NCBI RefSeq assembly: GCF_014648995.1
Contig: NZ_BMSE01000023.1
Coordinates: forward strand, 62,001-126,000
Source of the DNA: Streptomyces massasporeus
Lineage (GTDB): Bacteria > Actinomycetota > Actinomycetes > Streptomycetales > Streptomycetaceae
Direction of reading: 5' to 3'
DNA: 64,000 bases
Shown piece after piece: positions 24,504 to 31,073 of this stretch; position 1 is the first letter of the stretch; each line of letters begins with the position of its first letter. The translations under genes and the position numbers were made by a program. The notes beneath the pieces were generated by a model that worked only from the letters and a program-made list of their open reading frames with translations, was not told the origin of the DNA and searched no databases.

Positions 24504-24521
24504 CGTGGCGATCACGCCACG
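24504..24521 (+). terminator. Possible terminator of the btu operon
   Basis: CGTGGCG (24504-24510), ATCA loop, CGCCACG (24515-24521), 25 bp after the btuD stop. A perfect 7-bp stem without a U-run. Confidence 0.55.
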
Positions 24522-24568
24522 GCGGCCGGAAAACGCCGAACCTGCCTGCGTGTGCCCGCCCACCCGCC

Positions 24569-24580
24569 TACGCTCACCTC
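24569..24580 (+). promoter_or_regulatory. Leaderless -10 element for the CysRS-like gene
   Basis: TACGCT, six bases (CACCTC), then GTG 24581. Confidence 0.45.
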
Positions 24581-25297
24581 GTGCTGCGCATCATCGACGC
24601 CCGAACCCGTGAGCCGGTCGACGCCGCCCCGGCCCGCCGGGGCCTGACCCGTGTCGAGGTGCACGCACCCGGCTCCGACACGACGAACCTGCGAGTGCTG
24701 CTCGTCGGGGACCTGCTGGTACGGACCCTGGAGCTCGGCGGCACCCCGGTGTGGGCGCTGCTGACCGGCGGTCGCCGGCAGGCGGAGCTGCGCGCGGACG
24801 CCGCGACGCTCGGCATCCGCCCCTTCGAGGACAGTCCCGACGTCGGTGCCGGTCTGGGCGAGTCCCAGGTCGTCCACGTGACCACCGAGGACGGGGCGAC
24901 ACCCGACGGGGTGCGGATCGCCGTCGCGCCCGCGGAGCCGGGCCCGCCGCACCCCTCCGACCCCGCCGTCCTGCGCCTCGCCCTGATCAGCCGGCACCAC
25001 GGCACCCCCGTCAGGCTGGAGGCGGCCGGGTTCGACGACGCCCGCGCCACCCTCGCCCGCTGGCGCGGCGCGGTCGCCCGCTGGGCGCGGCAGCCCTCGC
25101 GGCCGGTCCCCGACGACGTACGGGACCGGCTGCGTGACGCCTGGGACGACGACCTGGACGTGCCGCGGGTGCTGGACGTCCTGCGTCAGGTCGAGACCGA
25201 GCCGGAACTGGCGGACGGTGCCCGCTTCGAGACCTACGCCTACGCCGACCGGCTCCTCGGCCTCGACCTCACCCGCGACCTGGGATCCCCGTCATGA
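24581..25297 (+). CDS. Cysteinyl-tRNA-synthetase-like protein without catalytic motifs
   Basis: 238 residues. The opening LRIIDARTREPVDA and the C-terminal helical part WDDDLDVPRVLDVLRQVETEPELADGARFETYAYADRLLGLDL resemble the start and the anticodon-stem domain of cysteinyl-tRNA synthetases and of the mycothiol enzyme MshC. The HIGH and KMSKS motifs are not seen, so synthetase activity is unlikely; the family relation is an inference from pattern only. Its stop overlaps the sixA start by 4 bp (ATGA), so the two are co-translated. Confidence 0.5.
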   Translation: MLRIIDARTREPVDAAPARRGLTRVEVHAPGSDTTNLRVLLVGDLLVRTLELGGTPVWALLTGGRRQAELRADAATLGIRPFEDSPDVGAGLGESQVVHVTTEDGATPDGVRIAVAPAEPGPPHPSDPAVLRLALISRHHGTPVRLEAAGFDDARATLARWRGAVARWARQPSRPVPDDVRDRLRDAWDDDLDVPRVLDVLRQVETEPELADGARFETYAYADRLLGLDLTRDLGSPS

Positions 25298-25836
25298 TCG
25301 AACGCTCCGGGGCGGGCCCGCTGCGCCGCCTGATCGTGCTGCGGCACGCCAAGTCCGCCTGGCCCCTGGACGTCGTCGACCACGAACGCCCCCTCGCCCC
25401 GCGCGGCCGCCGGGACGCCCCCGCGGCCGGGCGGGCCCTGGCCGACGCCGACCTCCTGCCGGACCTGGCGCTGTGCTCCACCGCCGTCCGCGCCCGGCGG
25501 ACCTGGGACCTCGCCGCCGCCGAGTGGGGAACGCCTCCGCCGGTCCGGCACGACCGGCGGCTGTACGCCGCCGGACCCTCCGGCCTGCTGGCCGTGGTGC
25601 ACGAGGTGCCCGCCGCGGTGGAGACGCTGCTGCTGATCGGGCACAACCCGGGCCTGGAGGAACTGGTCCTGGCCCTCGCCGGTGACGGCCTCGACGACAC
25701 CCTGGAGCAGGTCCGCACGAAGTTCCCCACGTCGGCGATCGCCGTCCTGTCCTGGCGCGGCACGGCCTGGCGGGACCTCGCCCCCGGCACCGCGCTGCTC
25801 ACGTCCGTGACCGTGCCCCGGGGCGCCAAGAGGTAG
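25294..25836 (+). CDS. sixA: SixA-type histidine phosphatase
   Basis: 180 residues of the histidine-phosphatase superfamily. LIVLRHAKSAW holds the RH(A/G) phospho-acceptor His, STAVRARRTW the second Arg region and LLIGHNPGLEELV the C-terminal catalytic His. E. coli SixA removes phosphate from phosphohistidine in phosphotransfer proteins; the target here is unknown. Translation is coupled to the upstream CysRS-like gene by an ATGA overlap. Confidence 0.85.
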   Translation: MIERSGAGPLRRLIVLRHAKSAWPLDVVDHERPLAPRGRRDAPAAGRALADADLLPDLALCSTAVRARRTWDLAAAEWGTPPPVRHDRRLYAAGPSGLLAVVHEVPAAVETLLLIGHNPGLEELVLALAGDGLDDTLEQVRTKFPTSAIAVLSWRGTAWRDLAPGTALLTSVTVPRGAKR

Positions 25837-25851
25837 CCCCGGGCCCGCGCA

Positions 25852-25863
25852 TAGGCTGGCCGG
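25852..25863 (+). promoter_or_regulatory. Leaderless -10 element for the YigZ gene
   Basis: TAGGCT, six bases (GGCCGG), then ATG 25864. It matches TAGRRT at five of six positions. Confidence 0.5.
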
Positions 25864-26490
25864 ATGCCCGACGAATACCGCACGGTCGCCGGCGCCGGCG
25901 TGCACGAGACCGAGGTCAACCGCTCACGCTTCCTGTGCGCCCTCGCCCCGGCGGCCACCGAGCAGGAGGCCCAGGACTTCATCGCCGCGGTCCGCAAGGA
26001 GCACGCCGACGCCTCCCACAACTGCTGGGCCTACGTCATCGGCGCCGACGCCTCCGTCCAGAAGGCGAGCGACGACGGCGAACCCGGCGGCACCGCCGGC
26101 GTCCCCATGCTCCAGATGCTGCTGCGCCGCGACATGCGGTACGTCGTCGCCGTCGTCACCCGCTACTTCGGCGGGGTCAAACTCGGCGCCGGCGGGCTCA
26201 TCCGGGCGTACGGCGGAGCGGTCGGCGAGGCCCTGGACACCCTCGGCACCCGCACCCGCCGCAGGTACCGGCTGGCCACGGTCACCGTCGACCACCAGCG
26301 GGCCGGCAAGCTCGAGAACGACCTGCGCACCGGCGGGCGCGACGTCCGGGACGTGCGCTACGGGGAGGCCGTCACCCTCGAGATCGCCCTCCCGGACGCC
26401 GACGTGCCCGCCTTCCGTTCCTGGCTCGCCGACGCCACCGCCGGCACGGCCGGCTTCGAGGCGGGCGGGGAGGCGTACGGGGACGCGTGA
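25864..26490 (+). CDS. YigZ/IMPACT family protein
   Basis: 208 residues. The N-terminal UPF0029/IMPACT domain contains VNRSRFLCALAPAATEQEAQ, SHNCWAYVIG and SDDGEPGGTAGVPMLQML, then YFGGVKLGAGGLIRAY, all family hallmarks. The C-terminal 70 residues match the DUF1949 ferredoxin-like domain. Family members bind nucleic acids or ribosomes, but the bacterial role is not settled. Monocistronic; converges on the MFS exporter. Confidence 0.9.
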   Translation: MPDEYRTVAGAGVHETEVNRSRFLCALAPAATEQEAQDFIAAVRKEHADASHNCWAYVIGADASVQKASDDGEPGGTAGVPMLQMLLRRDMRYVVAVVTRYFGGVKLGAGGLIRAYGGAVGEALDTLGTRTRRRYRLATVTVDHQRAGKLENDLRTGGRDVRDVRYGEAVTLEIALPDADVPAFRSWLADATAGTAGFEAGGEAYGDA

Positions 26491-26550
26491 CGGCGGCTCC
26501 GCCTCGCACACGGCGGTGCGGCACGGGCCGGGTCCGGTCGCCCGCCGAGG

Positions 26551-28089
26551 TCAGCGGGGCCCGGCTCCGGTCCGGCCGCCCTCGGCCCCCTCCCCGTCCG
26601 CACCCGCCGGGACGCGGCCCAGCCGGAACGCGAGCAGCGCCGTGCCGACGGCGAGGGCCGCGAGGACGTACGCGGTGCGGTCGAAGGCCGCCGCGAAGTC
26701 GGCCAGGTCCGTGTCCGGACCCGGCGACTGGGGATTGGTACCCAGGAAGCCGCGGTACAGGGCCCCGATGACGGCTACCCCGAAGGCCATCCCCGCCTGG
26801 GTGACGGTGTTGAGCACACCGGACCCGGCGCCCGCGTCGTCCGGGTGGACCCGGGTGAGAACGGTGTCCACCAGGGGCGCGACGACCAGGCCCTGCCCCA
26901 GTCCGGACACGCCCATCACGGCGGCGAGCGCGACCGCCTGGTCCGTGCCGTCGAGGCCGGTGACGGCGGGCACGGCGACGAGACCGGCCGCCATGACCAG
27001 GCCGCCCGCCACCGACACCCCGATACCGAACCGGGCGGCGAGCCTGCGGCACGCGGCCGAGGCGACGATGAACCCGAGGCCGAGCGGCACGAAGACCAGG
27101 CTCGCGGCCAGCGGGGTCTGCCTCAGGCCCGACTGGAGGTGATAGGTGAGCACCAGGAACAGCCCGGCGTTGCCCGAGAAGAACATCAGCACCGTGCCCA
27201 TGCTGAGCGGGAACCCCTTGGCCCGCAGCAGCCGGGCCGGCAGCAGCGGGTCGTTTCCGGCGGCCTCCGTCCGGCGCTCCCAACGCAGGAACGCCAGGGT
27301 ACCGACGGCGCCGAGGACGAAGCACGGATACGTCCACCCGGGCCAGCCGTGCTCACCGCCGAGGATCAGCGGGATCAGGACGAGGGGCAGCAGCACGGCG
27401 GTGAAGGCCGCCCCGGCGATGTCCAGGCGCGGCCGGTCCGCGCTGCGGCTCTCGCTGACGGCGGGCATGGCCGCGCACAGGATCGCCGCGCCGATCGGCA
27501 CGTTGATCAGGAAGATCATGCGCCAGCCCAGACCCGCCACGTCCAGGTCCAGCAGCAGGCCGCCGCCCACGAGGCCGGCGATGACGCCCGCGCCGATGGA
27601 GGCGCCGTAGGCACCGACGGCCCGGGCGCGGTCGCGCTCGTGCACGAAGACGGCCCGGATGAGGGAGAGCACCTGGGGTGTCATCACCGCGGCCGACAGG
27701 CCCTGCAGCACCCGCGCCGCGATGAGCGTGCCCGGGCCGGGCGCGAGCGCGCACAGCAGGGACGTCAGGGTGAAGGCGGCCACGCCGTACTGGAAGGTGC
27801 GCTTGCGGCCGATCCGGTCGCCCAGACGGCCGCCGGTTACCATGCCCGCTGCGTAAGCGATCACGTACCCGTCGATCACGAACTGGAGCTGGCCGAACCC
27901 GGCGTTCAGGTCCGCCTGGATCCCCGGAGCGGCGACGTTCACGATGAACATGTCGATCTGGCTCATGAACATCGCCAGCAGGACCACGGTGAGTCCCGCC
28001 CAGTCCCGTCCGGTGGCTCGAGGAGGGCCGGTGGTGGTGGAGGCCCCGGCCGTGGCCTTCGGACTCGCTTTCCGTGTCACAGTGCGCAT
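26551..28089 (-). CDS. MFS drug exporter, DHA2 (EmrB/QacA) family, 14 segments
   Basis: 512 residues, typical of 14-segment proton-driven multidrug exporters. Segment 1 starts GLTVVLLAMFMSQIDMFIVNVAAPGIQ (DHA2 motif with the conserved Asp); GGRLGDRIGRKRTF is the loop 2-3 MFS motif; RVLQGLSAAVMTPQVLSLI is motif C-like. It is divergent from a MarR regulator with only 71 bp between, so it is probably induced by the compound it exports. ATG 28089 has a modest GGTG site. Confidence 0.92.
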   Translation of the reverse strand: MRTVTRKASPKATAGASTTTGPPRATGRDWAGLTVVLLAMFMSQIDMFIVNVAAPGIQADLNAGFGQLQFVIDGYVIAYAAGMVTGGRLGDRIGRKRTFQYGVAAFTLTSLLCALAPGPGTLIAARVLQGLSAAVMTPQVLSLIRAVFVHERDRARAVGAYGASIGAGVIAGLVGGGLLLDLDVAGLGWRMIFLINVPIGAAILCAAMPAVSESRSADRPRLDIAGAAFTAVLLPLVLIPLILGGEHGWPGWTYPCFVLGAVGTLAFLRWERRTEAAGNDPLLPARLLRAKGFPLSMGTVLMFFSGNAGLFLVLTYHLQSGLRQTPLAASLVFVPLGLGFIVASAACRRLAARFGIGVSVAGGLVMAAGLVAVPAVTGLDGTDQAVALAAVMGVSGLGQGLVVAPLVDTVLTRVHPDDAGAGSGVLNTVTQAGMAFGVAVIGALYRGFLGTNPQSPGPDTDLADFAAAFDRTAYVLAALAVGTALLAFRLGRVPAGADGEGAEGGRTGAGPR

Positions 28090-28112
28090 ATCACCACTCG
28101 TCGTCGCATACG

Positions 28113-28136
28113 TTTAGCACTAAATTCAGATCTAAA
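28113..28136. promoter_or_regulatory. MarR operator: two tandem 12-bp palindromes
   Basis: TTTAGCACTAAA (28113-28124) is directly followed by TTCAGATCTAAA (28125-28136). Both follow TTYAGNNCTAAA. They stand between the divergent exporter and MarR starts, in the only AT-rich stretch of the neighbourhood. Binding by the adjacent MarR protein is inferred. Confidence 0.75.
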
Positions 28137-28160
28137 TGTAGCAGGTGGAAGGGAATCCCC

Positions 28161-28763
28161 ATGAGGACGCCGGAACGAAGCGATCGCCGGCCGGCCGCCG
28201 CGGGCCCGACAGGAGACGACCCCGCGGACGCCATCGCGGCCGCGTGGAGCCGCGAGCGCCCCCAGACCCCGGTGGACTCCATCGGCGTGGTCACGAGGAT
28301 CTGGCAGCTCGCCAAGCACTTCGGCGACGATCGCCGACGGGTCCTGGCCGAGGCGGGGGTCGACCCGGCCACCCTGGACCTGCTGAGCGTGCTGCGCCGC
28401 AGCGGGCCTCCCTACACGATGAGCACCCGGGACCTCGCCGGGCACTCCCTGGTCACCGCGGGTGCCATCTCGCAGCGGGTCGCACGAGCCGAACGCGAGC
28501 ACCTGGTCACCCGCCGCCCGGCCCCCGGCCGCAGCCGCGCGGTGCTGGTGGAACTGACCACGGCCGGGCACGAGTTGGTCGAGCGCACGGTGGACCGGGT
28601 GCTCGCGCGCGAGGCCGAGCTCCTCGAAGGCCTGGGCGCGGAGCGGCAGGAGGCGCTCGCCGAACTGCTGCGCGAGCTGCTCGGCGACGTGCAGGAACAG
28701 CTCAACGTGCGGGGCGTGTCCCACGTGGGGCACGCGGGCCTCGACCACCCGGAGCAGCGCTGA
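28161..28763 (+). CDS. MarR-family repressor
   Basis: 200 residues. The winged HTH lies at about residues 70-135, with STRDLAGHSLVTAGAISQRVARAEREHLV as helices 3-4 and RRPAPGRSRAVLVELTTAGHELV as the wing. The N-terminus has about 35 extra residues. ATG 28161 has GGAAGGGA 7 nt upstream. It most likely represses itself and the divergent DHA2 exporter through the tandem palindromes. Confidence 0.92.
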   Translation: MRTPERSDRRPAAAGPTGDDPADAIAAAWSRERPQTPVDSIGVVTRIWQLAKHFGDDRRRVLAEAGVDPATLDLLSVLRRSGPPYTMSTRDLAGHSLVTAGAISQRVARAEREHLVTRRPAPGRSRAVLVELTTAGHELVERTVDRVLAREAELLEGLGAERQEALAELLRELLGDVQEQLNVRGVSHVGHAGLDHPEQR

Positions 28764-28775
28764 TCCATTCGCTCC

Positions 28776-28797
28776 GGCCGTCACGGGCCCGACGGCC
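28776..28797 (+). terminator. Terminator after marR-type gene
   Basis: GGCCGTC (28776-28782) pairs with GACGGCC (28791-28797) around an 8-nt loop, 13 bp after the stop codon. Confidence 0.6.
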
Positions 28798-28828
28798 CTC
28801 GTGCCCCTGGGGCGCCGCCGGGAGCGGC

Positions 28829-29255
28829 TCAGTAGCCGTGGGCGCTCGGCGCGTCCTGTCCGCCGTCCACGGGGATGTTCGCCCCGTTGACCGCCCGGTC
28901 CGAGAGCAGGAAGGCGATCACCTCGGCGACACCCCGCGGATCGACCAGGCGGCCGCCGGGGAACTCCTGCTCGAACCGGCGGTAGGCCTCCGGGTCCTCG
29001 TCCCGCAGCCTCGCCCAGCCCTTGCCCTCGATCAGCATGGAGCCGGGCGAGACGCAGTTGAACCGGACGCCCCGGGGGCCGAGCTCGCGGGCCAGGGAGG
29101 CGGCCAAGTGGATCTGCGCGGCCTTGGCCGCCGCGTACGGGGCCGGCGGTGCGGGCTTCCAGCCGGAAATGGAGGAGACCAGTACGGCACTGCCCCGGTC
29201 TCGGCAGCGGTCCGGCGGCCTCGCGCAGGGCGATCGCCGGACGGGTGACGTTCAG
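28829..29255 (-). pseudogene. Truncated, frameshifted short-chain dehydrogenase
   Basis: The C-terminal two thirds of an SDR: NVTRPAIALREAA (helix 4 region), then SAVLVSSISGW with the catalytic Ser and YAAAKAA with the Tyr-Lys pair, RELGPRGVRFNCVSPG, and a C-terminus PVDGGQDAPSAHGY. The Rossmann first half with the NAD(P) glycine motif is missing. NVTRPAIALREAAG and GSAVLVSS are in different frames, so a frameshift lies near 29200-29215. Upstream, the reading runs straight into a fragment of asparagine synthetase. Not functional. Confidence 0.75.
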
Positions 29256-29271
29256 GCGGCACGTCCGGTAG

Positions 29272-29307
29272 CACGTACTCGACCAGCCGGTGGTCGCAGA
29301 AGGGCAC
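29272..29307 (-). pseudogene. Fragment of asparagine synthetase (opposite strand)
   Basis: Twelve codons reading VPFCDHRLVEYV, the highly conserved core block of AsnB C-terminal domains. It is fused in frame with the SDR remnant next to it and lies on the strand opposite the larger AsnB fragment that starts 84 bp away. In an intact enzyme this block comes just before the residues that open the other fragment. Confidence 0.65.
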
Positions 29308-29390
29308 CCCACTTCGCCCCCGCCGCGGAGGTGCCGTGCCTGTGGGTCACCTACCGGGCCGTCGGTGCCCTTGAGGCTGGAGGTGCGGGC

Positions 29391-29726
29391 AACACGCCCT
29401 GGGGCCTCAAGACCCCCGGCGGCGACCCCAAGGGTCTGCTCGAGCGGGCCACCCGCGACATCGTCCCCCGCTCCGTGCTGGAGCGCCGCAAGAGCCCCTA
29501 CCCGGCCACCGCCGACCAGCTCTACGAGAAGAACCTGCGCGCCCGGCCCCAGACGCGGCTCGCCGACCGGCCCTCGCCCGCCTTCGACGTCGTCGACGCC
29601 CGCGAACTCGCCCGGCTGCTCGAACACCCCCAGGGCCACTTCGACACGCAGCTGCGCCGCAACGGACTGGAGACCGCTCTCTATCTCGACCGGTGGATGC
29701 GGGAGTACGGCATCGCGCCGGAATGA
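29391..29726 (+). pseudogene. C-terminal remnant of an asparagine synthetase
   Basis: 111 residues beginning NTPWGLKTPGGDPKGLLERA and containing RDIVPRSVLERRKSPYPAT and GLETALYLDRWMREYG, which are the last part of AsnB-type glutamine-hydrolysing asparagine synthetases. The glutaminase domain and the ATP-binding PP-loop are absent, and there is no start codon with a ribosome binding site. An inversion or a deletion with inversion must have separated it from the VPFCDHRLVEYV piece. Confidence 0.75.
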
Positions 29727-29814
29727 CCTGCTGCAGAGCACAGTTGCGGACATTTCCTCTGAATTGCCGCCGGAGAGGCGTGGCGCTCCGGGGTTCGTGG
29801 TGGAGCAGGTGCCC

Positions 29815-29830
29815 CCACGCGTTAGCGTGG
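29815..29830. promoter_or_regulatory. Hairpin in the sbcD upstream region
   Basis: CCACGC-GTTA-GCGTGG, 80 bp before sbcD; the right half contains TAGCGT, a possible -10. It could be an operator or simply the promoter of sbcDC. The rest of the interval 29727-29909 shows nothing recognisable. Confidence 0.3.
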
Positions 29831-29909
29831 TGGGTCTGACGGCGAGCCGGACCGGCTCGCGGCGGCCGAAGCGGACAGCAGGGGGAGACATGCAGGCCGG
29901 AGCGGCGTC

Positions 29910-31073
29910 TTGAGGCTGCTGCACACCTCCGACTGGCATCTCGGCCGGGCCTTCCACCGGGTGAACATGCTCGGCGCCCAGGCCGAGTTCATCGGCCACC
30001 TCGTCACCACCGTGCGGGAGCGCGCCGTGGACGCGGTGGTCGTGTCGGGAGACGTCTACGACCGCGCCGTGCCGCCGCTCGCCGCGGTCGAGCTGTTCGA
30101 CGACGCCCTGCACCGCCTCGCCGCTCTCGGCGTGCCCACGGTGATGATCTCCGGGAACCACGACTCGGCCCGTCGGCTCGGCGTCGGAGCCGGGCTGATC
30201 GGGCGGGCCGGCATCCACCTGCGGACCGAGCCGTCGGCGTCCGGCACCCCGGTGGTGCTCGCCGACGGCGACGGCGACGTCGCCTTCTACGGGCTGCCGT
30301 ATCTCGAACCGGCCCTGGTGAAGGACGAGTTCGGAGTGGAGAAGGCCGGGCACGAGGCCGTGCTCGCCGCCGCCATGGACCGGGTCCGCGCCGACCTCGC
30401 CGCCCGCGCGCCCGGCACCCGCTCCGTCGTCCTCGCCCACGCCTTCGTCACCGGCGGCGAACCCAGCGACAGCGAGCGGGACATCACCGTCGGCGGCGTC
30501 GCCGCGGTGCCGGCCGGGGTGTTCGACGGCGTCGACTACGTGGCGCTCGGGCACCTGCACGGCTGCCAGACCCTCACCGACCGCGTCCGCTACTCCGGCT
30601 CCCCGCTGCCCTACTCCTTCTCCGAGGCCGCCCACCGCAAGAGCATGTGGCTGGTCGACCTGGCCGCGGACGGCTCCGTCGACGCCGAGCGCGTCGACTG
30701 CCCGGTGCCCCGCCCCCTGGCCCGGATCCGGGGCACCTTGGAGGACCTGCTCGCCGACCCGGACCTGGCACGGCACGAGGAGGCGTGGGTCGAGGCGACG
30801 CTGACCGACCCCCTCCGCCCGGCCGACCCGATGGCCCGGCTCACCGAGCGCTTCCCGCATACCCTCAGCCTCGTCTTCGACCCCGCCCGCGACGACGCCG
30901 AGCCCGAGGTGTCGTACGCCCGGCGCCTCGCCGGCCGCAGCGACCAGCAGATCGCCGAGGACTTCGTTGCCCATGTGCGCGGCGCCGGGCCCGACCCGCA
31001 CGAACAGGGCGTGCTGCGGGACGCGTTCGACGCGGTGCGGGCCGACGAGACCGTACGGGAGGTGGCCCGGTGA
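29910..31073 (+). CDS. sbcD: Exonuclease subunit SbcD (Mre11 homologue)
   Basis: 387 residues. Mn-dependent nuclease that, with SbcC, cuts hairpins and protein-blocked DNA ends. Phosphodiesterase motifs: SDWHLG (Asp8, His10), SGDVYD (46-51), SGNHD (81-85), VLAHAF and GHLHG. The C-terminal part is the capping and SbcC-binding region. TTG 29910 has GGAG 7 nt upstream. Its stop overlaps the sbcC GTG (GTGA), giving a coupled operon. Confidence 0.95.
   Translation: MRLLHTSDWHLGRAFHRVNMLGAQAEFIGHLVTTVRERAVDAVVVSGDVYDRAVPPLAAVELFDDALHRLAALGVPTVMISGNHDSARRLGVGAGLIGRAGIHLRTEPSASGTPVVLADGDGDVAFYGLPYLEPALVKDEFGVEKAGHEAVLAAAMDRVRADLAARAPGTRSVVLAHAFVTGGEPSDSERDITVGGVAAVPAGVFDGVDYVALGHLHGCQTLTDRVRYSGSPLPYSFSEAAHRKSMWLVDLAADGSVDAERVDCPVPRPLARIRGTLEDLLADPDLARHEEAWVEATLTDPLRPADPMARLTERFPHTLSLVFDPARDDAEPEVSYARRLAGRSDQQIAEDFVAHVRGAGPDPHEQGVLRDAFDAVRADETVREVAR

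Noticed and set aside
28077..31001. 974-codon frame on the minus strand through marR, the scar and sbcD
   Set aside because: It crosses recognised genes on the other strand and contains no recognisable domain beyond the SDR and AsnB fragments already described.
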